This document shows, piece after piece, positions 28,189-38,392 of a stretch of DNA of 64,000 bases (its first letter is position 1; every line of letters begins with the position of its first letter). Source of the stretch: Arenibacter nanhaiticus (GTDB lineage Bacteria; Bacteroidota; Bacteroidia; Flavobacteriales; Flavobacteriaceae). The translations under genes were made by a program, and so were the position numbers. The stretch lies in contig NZ_FQYX01000005.1 of assembly GCF_900141935.1 (NCBI RefSeq), positions 124,001 through 188,000 on the forward strand, in the 5' to 3' direction. The notes beneath the pieces were generated by a model. It did no database searches, was not told where the DNA came from, and was given only the letters and a program-made list of their open reading frames with translations.

Positions 28189-30269
28189 TCAGCTCCTAAA
28201 TTATTTTTAATATAACGTTTTTCTGCCTCATTTAGTTTTTCCGACAAACCGATAATTCTTTTTCTGTATTCTTTATGCCCCATAAGCTCTTTTAACATGG
28301 TTTGGGAAAACTTTTTAAACTGCCAAGAATGGTGTTGGGAGGCATTGATCAGATCTAAAAGGTTGTTGTCGGAAAAACCTATGGTATCCCACAATAACTG
28401 AAAGGCATTTTGGCGGACTTCCATCCCAAATTCGGGTGCGGTATACCCGCTGAGCTCCTTAAAATACACCGCCTTATTATGGGGCTCAAAATCCTTGGTC
28501 AACAAGGCCAATGTCAACCATAGAATACGTACATTTTTACTGGGCAAACCAACAACCTCTTTGGTCCTTAACAAATAGTCTGACCGGTCTTGTGGAAAAT
28601 TGATCCATAATTTATAGAGCACATGCTCTATAGTGATATAGCTATGGTCTTCTAAAAGGGATTCAAATTCATCTTTTAATCCGACAGGAACCTCAGGGGC
28701 TGCGATGGCTATAGCTTGTCGGAGCACTATATCATTACTATCAAAAATCTCTTTTATTAATTCTTGGGGAAGCGATTTGTAATAGGTTTTTACCAAATGG
28801 GATTTAAATTGGGGCACTGCTGTTTTATTCCAATACTTTTGGATAGCAATAGAACGATTGACCTGACTAGTGATTAACTCTTGTTCTAGGTTAAAAAGTT
28901 CTAACAGGGATTCGGATCCTTTTTTAAGGCTTCCTTTTGCCACGCTAAAGGGAAATATTTTTTCTTGTAACCATTGTTCCTTAAACAAGCTTAAATCTTT
29001 CCCACTTACCAAAGCCATTTCTGCTAAAAAGGCTTCGATATTGGTGTTTTTAAAGCTGTTTTTCCTCAAATATTGATTCACTCCTTCTTTAAAAGCTGTT
29101 TCCCCTATATTTTCTCTTATAATATGAAGGGCCCACGCTCCTTTTTCATAGAAGGTCAGACTACTGGCTGTGGGATCTAACAAAGACTCCCCTTGACCCT
29201 TCGCCGATAGCTCTGCAAGCTGTTTGGCGGATTCATATAATTTCCAATAATAATATTCGGCACCAAAAATTTCCTTCTCGGCGAGCAAAGCATAATAAGT
29301 AGCAAACCCTTCGTGCAACCAGTGACTTTCACTACTCTCTTGAGTGACCAGATTGCCAAACCATTGATGTGCCATTTCATGGGCATTGATATTGACAAAG
29401 TTTCTGTCATTAAAAGCAATGCTATCAATCATATAAGCATCAGAAAAAATAGTAGCCGACGTATTTTCCATCCCGGCATATAAAAAATCACGGACCGGAA
29501 TTTGCTTGTAATTTCCCCAAGGATACGGCACCCCTATTTCTTTTTCAAAAAAATCGAAAATTTCCTGGGTATATTTATAGGTAGGAGCTACCAATGCGCT
29601 GTCTTGGGGATAATAATAGAGTTCTACAGGAACCTTAGTCGCCGTAAACAATTCCTTTTTCTCATAATCTCCAATAGCAAAGGCCAACAAATAACTGCTC
29701 ATTGGCTTATCCATGCTATAGCGCCATGTTTTAATACCATCGACTGTTAGGGTATCCTGTAACTCCCCATTAGCTATTGCCTTGTAATCTTTATCGAAAC
29801 GAATCTCCATATCGAAAACCACTTTCTCGGTCATGTCGTCAAAACTAGGGAGCCAATGGCTCGTATACTTCCCCTGTCCTTGGGTCCACACCTGTTTATT
29901 GGGCAAGTTGCTGTCCCATCCTATGAAGTAAACCGCTTGTTTTGGTTGTACCTTATAGTTCAGATCCAGGGTATAAGTTTTATTTTTTTTAAGCTTTTTA
30001 TAGAGTATCAACCTTTGGTCATCGGCCTTGAATTTAACTTTTTTATTATTTAACAAAACCGATAAGAAAGTCATGTTTTTAGCATCCAAAAAAACGCTGT
30101 CTACCTTTTCCAAAGCGGTAAAGGAATAGTTTACAGATCCCTGAATACTTTTATTTTTGGGATGAATCCCTAGACTAATCTTCCCTTTAATAAAATTGAC
30201 CTTATCTTGATGCTGCCCATGGACTATACATACAACGAGCAGGAATACTATATACAATAGGTGTTTCAT
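28185..30269 (-). CDS. M1 family metallopeptidase (aminopeptidase), exported
   Basis: 694 residues from the ATG at 30269, which gives a clean signal peptide (MKHLLYIVFLLVVCIVHGQ). A longer frame to 30380 would bury this signal and is rejected. The N-terminal beta domain runs to about 215. The gluzincin core has GMENTSA (substrate amino-end recognition), HEMAHQWFGN (zinc His297, His301, catalytic Glu298) and the third ligand Glu320 in WLHEGFATYYA. The remaining residues are the helical C-terminal domain. It should remove N-terminal residues from peptides in the periplasm. Unlike the 9359 gene, its active site is complete. Confidence 0.93.
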   Translation of the reverse strand: MKHLLYIVFLLVVCIVHGQHQDKVNFIKGKISLGIHPKNKSIQGSVNYSFTALEKVDSVFLDAKNMTFLSVLLNNKKVKFKADDQRLILYKKLKKNKTYTLDLNYKVQPKQAVYFIGWDSNLPNKQVWTQGQGKYTSHWLPSFDDMTEKVVFDMEIRFDKDYKAIANGELQDTLTVDGIKTWRYSMDKPMSSYLLAFAIGDYEKKELFTATKVPVELYYYPQDSALVAPTYKYTQEIFDFFEKEIGVPYPWGNYKQIPVRDFLYAGMENTSATIFSDAYMIDSIAFNDRNFVNINAHEMAHQWFGNLVTQESSESHWLHEGFATYYALLAEKEIFGAEYYYWKLYESAKQLAELSAKGQGESLLDPTASSLTFYEKGAWALHIIRENIGETAFKEGVNQYLRKNSFKNTNIEAFLAEMALVSGKDLSLFKEQWLQEKIFPFSVAKGSLKKGSESLLELFNLEQELITSQVNRSIAIQKYWNKTAVPQFKSHLVKTYYKSLPQELIKEIFDSNDIVLRQAIAIAAPEVPVGLKDEFESLLEDHSYITIEHVLYKLWINFPQDRSDYLLRTKEVVGLPSKNVRILWLTLALLTKDFEPHNKAVYFKELSGYTAPEFGMEVRQNAFQLLWDTIGFSDNNLLDLINASQHHSWQFKKFSQTMLKELMGHKEYRKRIIGLSEKLNEAEKRYIKNNLGAE

Positions 30270-30569
30270 ATGTAGACAAACATTGTTTTTTTTAGCGATC
30301 GTACTTCGGATGGGCTCAGGACAGGTATCTAATTCGCATAGCTGAATTCGTCTTTGTGTCCAAATATCGAGTATGGTCATTTCATTTCCTAAAAATAAAC
30401 TTTTTTAACGGGAAACACCCTTTGTTTTAACGGTAGTAGAGCCCCTTTTCACTAAAGCACCAATCTTCTATATTAGTCCCATCCTCTTGACGTTGGACCA
30501 ATAAAATCTTTTTCAAATTTAGCATTTTAGATTATTGCAGTTGTATGCCGTAAGCCCTATTTTAGTCCC

Positions 30570-32669
30570 ATGAACACCAATGTACTTCAAACACCCATTG
30601 CATATTTAAAAGGTGTAGGTCCCAACCGGGCCGAAACGCTTAAAACTGAGTTAGGTATACATACCTATCAGGATTTGATCAATTTATTTCCCAACAGGTA
30701 TATAGACAAAACCCAATATTATAAAATAAATCAATTACAGCGAAATAGCGCCGATGTACAAGTAATCGGTAAAATAACCCATATAAAATCGGTCGCCCAA
30801 AAGAAGGGCCAACGATTGGTGGCCAGATTCGTTGATGAGACCGGAGAAATGGAATTGGTATGGTTTAGAGGACAAAAATGGATTCGGGAAAACCTTAAAT
30901 TAAACACTCCCTATGTTATATTTGGCAAAACCAATTGGTACAGCGGCATTTTTTCCATGCCACATCCAGAAATGGAATTGCTTTCTGAACACCAGGGTGG
31001 CCTAAAGGTCAGCATGCAACCGGTATATCCTTCCACCGAGAAATTGGGCAATACGGGAATCACCAATAGGACCACCAACAAATTAATCCAACAGCTGTTC
31101 ATGGAGACCAAGGGGAGGTTTTCCGAGACCCTCTCTCCTAGCCTTTTGAAGGAATTGAATCTTATTTCCAAGAGCGAGGCCATGTTTAATATACATTTTC
31201 CAAAAAGTCAGGAATTGTTGGCCAAATCCCAGTATCGATTAAAGTTCGAGGAGTTGTTTTATATTCAATTACAGCTTATCGCTAAAAACGCGCAACACAA
31301 ACAAAAGATAAAAGGGTTTACTTTTGACCAAGTCGGCACCCGTTTCAATGAGTTTTATAGTGAGTATTTACCGTTTGAACTGACCAATGCCCAAAAAAGG
31401 GTGATCAAAGAAATTAGGGCCGATTTAGGGAGCAATGCCCAAATGAACCGATTATTACAGGGAGATGTGGGGTCTGGAAAGACCATTGTGGCATTAATGA
31501 CCATGTTATTGGCCATCGATAATGGGTATCAAGCCTGCCTGATGGCGCCAACCGAAATATTGGCCAACCAACATTATATAGGTATTAAAGAGCTGCTAAA
31601 AGATATGGGCATCAATATTGCCCTACTTACAGGATCGGTAAAAAAGTCGGCTAGAAATATCATCCATGAACAGTTAGAAAACGGGGAATTACATATTATT
31701 ATAGGCACCCATGCTTTATTGGAAGATAAGGTGCAGTATAAAAATTTGGGATTGGCCATAATAGATGAGCAACATCGGTTTGGTGTTGCCCAACGCTCTA
31801 AACTATGGCATAAAAACAATATTCCCCCCCATATTTTGGTCATGACCGCCACCCCTATTCCCAGAACTTTGGCAATGAGTCTGTACGGTGATCTTGATAT
31901 TTCGGTGATAGATGAATTGCCTCCGGGCAGAAAACCTATCAAAACAGTTCACCGGTTTGATTCGAACAGGTTAAAAGTTTTTCAATTTGTCAGGGATGAA
32001 ATAAAAAAGGGCAGGCAAGTTTATGTGGTGTATCCATTAATCCAAGAATCGGAGGCGATGGATTACAAGGATTTAATGGACGGGTACGAAAGTATCGCCC
32101 GAGATTTCCCTTTACCGGACTACCAGATTTCTATTGTTCACGGACAAATGAAACCCGCGGACAAGGATTACGAGATGGAAAGGTTTGTCAAGGGGGAAAC
32201 CCAGATCATGGTAGCCACCACTGTAATTGAGGTGGGGGTAAACGTGCCCAATGCTTCGGTGATGATTATAGAAAGTGCGGAGCGCTTTGGCTTATCCCAG
32301 CTCCATCAGTTAAGAGGAAGAGTAGGGCGTGGTGCCGATCAGAGTTTTTGCATCCTAATGACCAGTCACAAACTTTCTGCCGATTCTAAAACCCGTTTAG
32401 AAACCATGGTAGCGACCAATGATGGGTTTGAAATTGCAGAGGTAGATTTAAAACTTCGAGGCCCTGGCGATTTAATGGGAACCCAACAAAGTGGAGTGCT
32501 CAATTTAAAAATTGCCGATATCATCAAGGATAATGATCTTTTAAAAATGGCCAGACATTATGCTCAAAAATTCTTAAAGGAAGATCCTTACCTATCTCAG
32601 AATCCGGTTATCAAACACGCCTATGAACAATTGGTCAAACATAAAAACATCTGGAACTACATAAGTTAA
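30570..32669 (+). CDS. recG: ATP-dependent DNA helicase RecG
   Basis: 699 residues. The N-terminal wedge/OB domain (about 1-240) precedes the helicase core with Walker A QGDVGSGKTIVA, motif II DEQH (IIDEQHRFGV), TATPIPRTLAMS, and the C-terminal QLRGRVGRGADQSFC. RecG remodels stalled replication forks and Holliday junctions. Length and motif order are normal. Confidence 0.97.
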   Translation: MNTNVLQTPIAYLKGVGPNRAETLKTELGIHTYQDLINLFPNRYIDKTQYYKINQLQRNSADVQVIGKITHIKSVAQKKGQRLVARFVDETGEMELVWFRGQKWIRENLKLNTPYVIFGKTNWYSGIFSMPHPEMELLSEHQGGLKVSMQPVYPSTEKLGNTGITNRTTNKLIQQLFMETKGRFSETLSPSLLKELNLISKSEAMFNIHFPKSQELLAKSQYRLKFEELFYIQLQLIAKNAQHKQKIKGFTFDQVGTRFNEFYSEYLPFELTNAQKRVIKEIRADLGSNAQMNRLLQGDVGSGKTIVALMTMLLAIDNGYQACLMAPTEILANQHYIGIKELLKDMGINIALLTGSVKKSARNIIHEQLENGELHIIIGTHALLEDKVQYKNLGLAIIDEQHRFGVAQRSKLWHKNNIPPHILVMTATPIPRTLAMSLYGDLDISVIDELPPGRKPIKTVHRFDSNRLKVFQFVRDEIKKGRQVYVVYPLIQESEAMDYKDLMDGYESIARDFPLPDYQISIVHGQMKPADKDYEMERFVKGETQIMVATTVIEVGVNVPNASVMIIESAERFGLSQLHQLRGRVGRGADQSFCILMTSHKLSADSKTRLETMVATNDGFEIAEVDLKLRGPGDLMGTQQSGVLNLKIADIIKDNDLLKMARHYAQKFLKEDPYLSQNPVIKHAYEQLVKHKNIWNYIS

Positions 32670-33133
32670 ACTACATAAGCACACCGGCAAGTACTTAGCA
32701 ATATGGAAAGTTAATTTTCTGGGAATTTGGTTTAAAGAAGGTCCGAACCCGCATTAGGGGTACCCTTAACCGAACCATCTCTAATGTTTTTATAAAACAG
32801 TTTAAATCAAACTTTTTAAAGTCCATTATATCGCCTCTCTCAAATTAGATTTATAAAAAAAGACGCTAATCCGTTTATTCCTCTATTTAAAATATTCCGT
32901 TTTGATTTAGGAATTAAGGCGGGAAAAATGAGTGGCTAACTGCTATCCTTTAGCATAGGCCAAATATGAAAAACAAGTGGCATTTTTACAGCATACTAAA
33001 GAATTAGCTGTCATCTTCTATAGTTAGGCTATTCCATTCTTCCTCTGAGAACTATTAAAACAAAAGTCACAATTCTATGGTTGAACATCGTAATTCTAAC
33101 AGAGTATACCTTTCTATTTTATAAGTTTATTAA
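32670..33133. other. Long leader/intergenic region before leuC
   Basis: About 460 bp between recG and the likely leuC promoter. AT-rich with no credible gene. I looked for a leucine-rich leader followed by a terminator, as found before ilvD, and did not find one. Confidence 0.4.
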
Positions 33134-33141
33134 TAAATTTG
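33134..33141 (+). promoter_or_regulatory. Candidate -7 element of the leu operon
   Basis: TAAATTTG is a perfect TAnnTTTG match, 81 bp before leuC and 16 bp before a small upstream ORF. No clear TTG at -33. Confidence 0.4.
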
Positions 33142-33157
33142 GGAGGCTATAAGGAGA

Positions 33158-33226
33158 ATGAATTACCAAAAGCTATTTGGCTTGGAAGTATCCTTAATAA
33201 AATATAAAATTTATTACAAGAAATGA
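33158..33226 (+). CDS. Possible 22-residue leader ORF overlapping leuC
   Basis: ATG at 33158 opens a frame of 22 codons ([20 protein letters not shown] plus KK) whose TGA overlaps the leuC ATG as ATGA (33223-33226). It has three Leu, two Ile and one Val, and purine-rich GGGAGG and AAGGAG sequences in front. No terminator follows, so it could act only by translational coupling. It may be chance. Confidence 0.3.
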   Translation: MNYQKLFGLEVSLIKYKIYYKK

Positions 33227-34617
33227 AAAAGACACTATTTGACAAGGTATGGGATTCCCATGTGGTTCATAAGATTGAAAATGGTCCTGATGTTCTATTC
33301 ATAGACCGTCATATGGTACATGAAGTAACGAGTCCGGTTGCCTTTATTGGATTAAAGACAAGAGGCATTCCTGTTATGTACCCAAACCGTACTTTTGCCA
33401 CTGCAGATCACAATACACCTACCATAAACCAACATTTACCTGTTTCGGACCCCCTTTCTGCCAACCAGCTTAAAGCCTTGGAAGAAAACGCTGCGGAACA
33501 CGGCATTTCTTATTGGGGCCTAGGTCATGAAAAGAACGGTATTGTACACGTAGTAGGTCCGGAATACGGAATTACCCAGCCTGGGGCTACTATTGTTTGT
33601 GGAGATTCCCACACATCTACCCATGGTGCCTTTGGAGCAATTGCTTTTGGTATCGGTACCTCGGAGGTAGAAATGGTATTGGCTACGCAATGTATTATGC
33701 AGCAAAAGGCCAAATCGATGCGAATCAATGTAAATGGTGAACTGAACAAAGGGGTTACTCCTAAGGATGTTGCCTTATACATCATTTCTAAACTAACCAC
33801 TTCCGGTGCTACAGGATACTTTGTAGAGTATGCTGGGGACGTCTTTACCAATATGTCTATGGAAGGCAGAATGACGGTTTGTAACTTAAGCATAGAGATG
33901 GGTGCCCGTGGGGGAATGATTGCTCCAGACCAAAAAACATTCGATTATATCCAAGGGAGAGAATTTACGCCAGTAGGTGCAGATTTAGAAAAAGCCCAAG
34001 AATATTGGAAAACATTAAGTACCGATGAAGGTGCCGTATTTGACAAGGAGATCAGTTTTGATGCTTCTGACATAGAACCTATGATTACCTACGGAACCAA
34101 TCCAGGAATGGGTATCGGAATTTCTAAGGGTATTCCTTTGGCCGAAGCGGTGGAAGGTGGTGTAGCTACTTACAAAAAGTCGCTTCATTATATGAACTAT
34201 TCCGAAGGAGAGGATATGATTGGCAAACCGATTGATTTTGTCTTCTTAGGAAGTTGTACCAATGGCCGTATCGAAGACTTCAGAGCTTTCGCATCTATTG
34301 TAAAAGGCAGAAAAAAGGCCGACAATGTAACGGCATGGCTGGTTCCAGGATCGCATCAGGTAGAAGCCGCTATTAAGGAAGAGGGAATTTTAGACATTTT
34401 ACACGAAGCAGGTTTTGAATTACGCGAACCAGGATGTTCTGCATGTTTGGCAATGAACGACGATAAGGTACCTGCAGGAAAATATGCAGTAAGTACTTCT
34501 AACCGGAATTTTGAAGGCAGACAAGGACCTGGCTCTAGAACACTGTTGGCCAGCCCGTTAGTCGCTGCCGCCGCTGCGGTAACCGGAAAAGTCACCGACC
34601 CTAGGGAATTCCTATAG
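33223..34617 (+). CDS. leuC: 3-isopropylmalate dehydratase large subunit
   Basis: 464 residues, aconitase family. Iron-sulfur ligands are seen in [23 protein letters not shown] and GCSACLAMN; the C-terminus [16 protein letters not shown] is typical. With LeuD it isomerises 2- to 3-isopropylmalate in leucine synthesis. First gene of leuC-leuD-leuA-like-leuB. Confidence 0.97.
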   Translation: MKKTLFDKVWDSHVVHKIENGPDVLFIDRHMVHEVTSPVAFIGLKTRGIPVMYPNRTFATADHNTPTINQHLPVSDPLSANQLKALEENAAEHGISYWGLGHEKNGIVHVVGPEYGITQPGATIVCGDSHTSTHGAFGAIAFGIGTSEVEMVLATQCIMQQKAKSMRINVNGELNKGVTPKDVALYIISKLTTSGATGYFVEYAGDVFTNMSMEGRMTVCNLSIEMGARGGMIAPDQKTFDYIQGREFTPVGADLEKAQEYWKTLSTDEGAVFDKEISFDASDIEPMITYGTNPGMGIGISKGIPLAEAVEGGVATYKKSLHYMNYSEGEDMIGKPIDFVFLGSCTNGRIEDFRAFASIVKGRKKADNVTAWLVPGSHQVEAAIKEEGILDILHEAGFELREPGCSACLAMNDDKVPAGKYAVSTSNRNFEGRQGPGSRTLLASPLVAAAAAVTGKVTDPREFL

Positions 34618-34695
34618 CAATAAGGAGGCGGGTAGCTTTTACGCAGTTCCCTACTCTTTGTCACTATGATGTTTAACTTTTAATTATTACAAAAA

Positions 34696-35292
34696 ATGGC
34701 ATACGATAAATTCAATATACTTAAAACTTCCGCTGTCCCACTTCCTATAGAAAATGTGGATACCGATCAAATTATACCTGCCCGTTTCTTAAAAGCGACG
34801 GAAAGAAAAGGGTTTGGAGATAACCTTTTCCGCGACTGGCGTTATAATCCAGACAATACCCCAAAAGAAGATTTTGCCTTGAACAATCCAAAATACAGTG
34901 GTAAAATTTTGGTTGGCGGGAAAAATTTCGGATCTGGTTCTTCTCGTGAGCATGCTGCTTGGGCGGTGTACGATTACGGTTTCAGATGTGTAGTTTCTAG
35001 CTTTTTTGCCGATATTTTCAAAAACAACTGTCTTAATATAGGTGTGCTTCCGGTACAGGTAAGCCCTGAATTTTTGGAGAATATTTTTGCTGCCATCGAA
35101 GCAGATCCAGAAACGCTTCTTGAAGTTAATTTGCCCGAGCAAACTATCACCCTGACCACTACTGGGGAACAAGAGCATTTTGATATCAACGATTACAAGA
35201 AGGAAAACATGCTCAACGGTTTCGATGATATTGACTACCTCTTGAATATAAAGGAAAACATAAGGGAATTTGCCCTTAACGCTCCTCTATAG
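34696..35292 (+). CDS. leuD: 3-isopropylmalate dehydratase small subunit
   Basis: 198 residues with the swivel-domain signatures [13 protein letters not shown] and [18 protein letters not shown]. It forms the active enzyme with LeuC, encoded 78 bp upstream. Length is normal for bacterial LeuD. Confidence 0.97.
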   Translation: MAYDKFNILKTSAVPLPIENVDTDQIIPARFLKATERKGFGDNLFRDWRYNPDNTPKEDFALNNPKYSGKILVGGKNFGSGSSREHAAWAVYDYGFRCVVSSFFADIFKNNCLNIGVLPVQVSPEFLENIFAAIEADPETLLEVNLPEQTITLTTTGEQEHFDINDYKKENMLNGFDDIDYLLNIKENIREFALNAPL

Positions 35293-35386
35293 CAATTTGT
35301 AGTCTGGGCAATTTTTGGTCAATCAACGCTTTGTGGCCCTACAAAACCACCAAAATGAACCCTTAATAATTAGTGGCTAGACACTC

Positions 35387-36904
35387 ATGAAGAAAAGAAA
35401 AATTGAAATAATGGACACCACCCTTAGAGATGGGGAACAAACCTCTGGGGTGTCCTTTTCAGCGTCCGAAAAACTTACTCTGGCAAAATTATTGTTAGAT
35501 GAATTACAGGTAGATAGGATTGAAGTGGCCTCGGCCAGAGTTTCCGAAGGAGAGCTATCGGCGGTGCAGCAAATTACGAAATGGGCCAATACAAAAGGTT
35601 ATCTAGATCGTGTAGAAGTATTGACCTTTGTCGATGGCGGCGTATCCTTGGAATGGATGGAAAAGGCTGGTGCAAAAGTACAGAACCTTTTAACGAAGGG
35701 TTCTATGAACCACTTGACCCATCAGTTAAAAAAAACACCGGAACAGCATTTTAGGGAGATAGACATGGCTATAACGGCAGCTACTGCCACTGGCATCGCT
35801 ACCAATGTTTATTTAGAGGACTGGAGTAATGGGATGCGAAACTCTAAATCTTATGTTTTCGAATTTCTAGATTTCCTCTCCAAGCAACCTATAAAGAGAG
35901 TCTTGTTACCAGATACCTTGGGAATCCTTACCCATTCGGAAACATTCGATTATATTTCAGAAATTGTACAACGTTATCCAAATCTGCATATAGATTTTCA
36001 TGCCCATAACGATTATGACCTAAGTGTTTCCAATATCATGGAAGCGGTAAAGGCTGGTTGCCACGGGCTTCACCTTACGGTCAACGGAATGGGAGAAAGA
36101 GCGGGAAATGCCCCTATGGCCAGTGCGGTAGCCGTTTTAAACGACTTTTTCACCGATGTAGAAGTAGGAGTCAATGAAACTTCCCTTCATAAGGTCAGTA
36201 AATTGGTTTCGGCATTTACCGGTTTCGGAATTCCGGCGAACAAACCTATTGTAGGCGATAACGTATTTACTCAGACTGCGGGCATACATGCAGATGGGGA
36301 TAGTAAAAAGAATTTGTATTTTAACGATTTAATGCCAGAGCGTTTTGGCAGAATCCGGAAATACGCTCTTGGAAAAACATCCGGAAAAGCCAATATCCAA
36401 AAGAATTTACAGGAATTAGGGCTGACCCTTAATGATGACGAATTAAAAAAGGTAACGGCTAGAATCATTGAACTTGGCGACAAAAAAGAAAAAGTAACCA
36501 AGGAAGATTTACCTTTTATTATTTCTGATGTTTTAGATAGCGACACCTTTCAACAAAAGGTATTTATAAAATCGTACGTACTTACCCATTCTAAAGGACT
36601 AATGCCTTCGTCTACCTTGGCCTTAGAAATCAATGGCGAACTTATTGAGACCCATGCCCAAGGGGATGGTCAGTACGATGCCTTTATGAATGCCCTAAAA
36701 AAAGTATATGCTACCAAGAATCTAGCCTTGCCTACCTTGGTAGATTATGCCGTTAGGATTCCGCCCGGAAGTAATTCTGATGCCCTTTGCGAAACCATTA
36801 TTACCTGGGAGCGCAACGGAAAGGAATTTATTTCGAGGGGATTGGATTCTGACCAAACCGTGTCTGCTATTAAAGCCACGGAAAAAATGCTGAATATTAT
36901 ATAG
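35387..36904 (+). CDS. 2-isopropylmalate synthase-like enzyme (possibly citramalate synthase)
   Basis: 505 residues of the LeuA/CimA family: the DTTLRDGEQTSGVSFS start, metal ligands in DFHAHNDYDLSV, GMGERAGNAPMA, and a C-terminal allosteric domain (about 380-505). In the leu operon it should condense acetyl-CoA with 2-oxoisovalerate. The N-terminal region (IEVASARVSEGELSAVQQI) differs from classical LeuA, and family members from this group have also been assigned to (R)-citramalate synthesis from pyruvate. Operon position favours leucine synthesis, but the complete ilvA nearby means a citramalate route to isoleucine is not required. Confidence 0.8.
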   Translation: MKKRKIEIMDTTLRDGEQTSGVSFSASEKLTLAKLLLDELQVDRIEVASARVSEGELSAVQQITKWANTKGYLDRVEVLTFVDGGVSLEWMEKAGAKVQNLLTKGSMNHLTHQLKKTPEQHFREIDMAITAATATGIATNVYLEDWSNGMRNSKSYVFEFLDFLSKQPIKRVLLPDTLGILTHSETFDYISEIVQRYPNLHIDFHAHNDYDLSVSNIMEAVKAGCHGLHLTVNGMGERAGNAPMASAVAVLNDFFTDVEVGVNETSLHKVSKLVSAFTGFGIPANKPIVGDNVFTQTAGIHADGDSKKNLYFNDLMPERFGRIRKYALGKTSGKANIQKNLQELGLTLNDDELKKVTARIIELGDKKEKVTKEDLPFIISDVLDSDTFQQKVFIKSYVLTHSKGLMPSSTLALEINGELIETHAQGDGQYDAFMNALKKVYATKNLALPTLVDYAVRIPPGSNSDALCETIITWERNGKEFISRGLDSDQTVSAIKATEKMLNII

Positions 36905-37022
36905 AAGACAGCAAGCCCTTAAGATTACCCGGATTGATACACAGTAATTTAATTTAGAAACCATAGATAAATTTTAGCACTGCCTTTATAGTGCAGTAAC
37001 TATACTAACAAACACAAACATA

Positions 37023-38078
37023 ATGAAATTAAACATTGCCCTTTTAGCCGGAGACGGAATAGGCCCTGAAGTCATTGACCAAGCGGTAAAAGTATCGAAT
37101 GCTATCGCTAAAAAATACAATCATGAAATAAACTGGACTCCTGCCCTAACAGGTGCTGCGGCTATTGATGCCGTTGGAGAACCTTATCCAGACGACACCC
37201 ACGCGGTTTGTGAAGCGGCAGATGCTGTTTTATTTGGAGCTATAGGACACCCTAAATTTGACAACGATCCGTCTGCTACGGTTCGTCCAGAACAGGGATT
37301 GTTAAAAATGCGCCAGAAATTAGGATTGTTTGCCAATGTACGCCCTACTTTTACCTTCCCTTCTTTAATAGATAAATCGCCTTTAAAAAGAGAGCGTATT
37401 GAAGGTACCGATTTAGTGTTTTTAAGAGAGCTTACAGGGGGCATCTATTTTGGCAAAAGAGGAAGAGAAGACAATGGCAATACTGCCTATGACACTTGCA
37501 CCTATACACGAGTAGAGGTAGAGCGTTTGGCAAGAAAGGGATTTGAATTGGCCATGAACAGATCTAAAAAATTATGTTGTGTAGATAAGGCCAATGTACT
37601 GGAAACTTCTAGATTATGGAGAGAAACGGTACAAGGTTTAGAAAAAGAATATCCAGAAGTAACAGTTTCTTATGAGTTTGTAGATGCCGTTGCCATGCGT
37701 TTGGTACAGTGGCCAAATTCTTATGACGTCCTTATCACGGAAAACCTTTTCGGAGATATTTTAACCGATGAAGCTTCTGTTATTTCAGGATCTATGGGGC
37801 TTATGCCATCGGCTTCTTTAGGAACCAAAACTAGGTTATACGAGCCTATTCACGGGTCGTACCCTCAGGCTGCCGGAAAAGACATCGCCAACCCATTGGC
37901 TACTGTATTATCGGCTGCCATGATGTTTGAAGATTTCAATTTAACGGAAGAAGCACAAGCGATTAAAGATGTAGTAAACAAGTCTTTGGTAGAAGGAATT
38001 GTTTCCGAAGATTTAGCTGAAGGCAAAAAAGCCTATAAAACAAGTGAAATTGGAGACTGGTTAGCTAGCAATATTTAA
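37023..38078 (+). CDS. leuB: 3-isopropylmalate dehydrogenase
   Basis: 351 residues with the isocitrate/isopropylmalate dehydrogenase signature NLFGDILTDEASVISGSMGLMPSA, the substrate Arg/Tyr region LTGGIYFGKRG and the NAD-binding GDGIGPEV start. It oxidises and decarboxylates 3-isopropylmalate. Last gene of the leu cluster, followed by a terminator. Confidence 0.97.
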   Translation: MKLNIALLAGDGIGPEVIDQAVKVSNAIAKKYNHEINWTPALTGAAAIDAVGEPYPDDTHAVCEAADAVLFGAIGHPKFDNDPSATVRPEQGLLKMRQKLGLFANVRPTFTFPSLIDKSPLKRERIEGTDLVFLRELTGGIYFGKRGREDNGNTAYDTCTYTRVEVERLARKGFELAMNRSKKLCCVDKANVLETSRLWRETVQGLEKEYPEVTVSYEFVDAVAMRLVQWPNSYDVLITENLFGDILTDEASVISGSMGLMPSASLGTKTRLYEPIHGSYPQAAGKDIANPLATVLSAAMMFEDFNLTEEAQAIKDVVNKSLVEGIVSEDLAEGKKAYKTSEIGDWLASNI

Positions 38079-38114
38079 CTGGTTTTCGGAAGCTTAGACT
38101 TCCATACACTTCAT

Positions 38115-38149
38115 AAAAGCCCTGTATCGAATTTCGGCACAGGGCTTTT
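38115..38149 (+). terminator. Intrinsic terminator of the leu operon
   Basis: 11-bp stem AAAAGCCCTGT (38115-38125) / ACAGGGCTTTT (38139-38149), 13-nt loop, 36 bp past the leuB stop. Confidence 0.85.
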
Positions 38150-38229
38150 CTATTATTATCATATTAATATTATCCTGAGTTGGCAGCACACCAATGGCCC
38201 CTTCCCTATTCCGAGCGGACAAATTTTTC

Positions 38230-38310
38230 TGCGTTAGGGACCGCGGCGGCATCCCCGCAGCGAAGCAAGGGATATAGCCAAGGGCCCGCCCGACGCAGGA
38301 GGGAACGCCC
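38230..38310 (+). repeat. Dispersed intergenic element, copy B
   Basis: 81 bp on the plus strand, starting TGCGTTAGGGACCGCGGCGG and ending GGGAACGCCC, near-identical to copy A. It lies between the convergent leuB and MFS genes. It is strikingly GC-rich compared with its surroundings. Confidence 0.8.
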
Positions 38311-38392
38311 AAATCAGCATCCTATGAATAAAGATATTCATCCTAACTTTATTGGGAATTCACTGTAGCTTTCAGACATGTCCTAGAAAAGG

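Noticed and set aside
30270-30380. 37-residue extension of the M1 peptidase
   Set aside because: It would precede a clear signal peptide starting at 30269.
33158-33222. Possible leucine attenuator with terminator before leuC
   Set aside because: No hairpin with T tract was found between the small ORF and leuC; only coupling remains possible.
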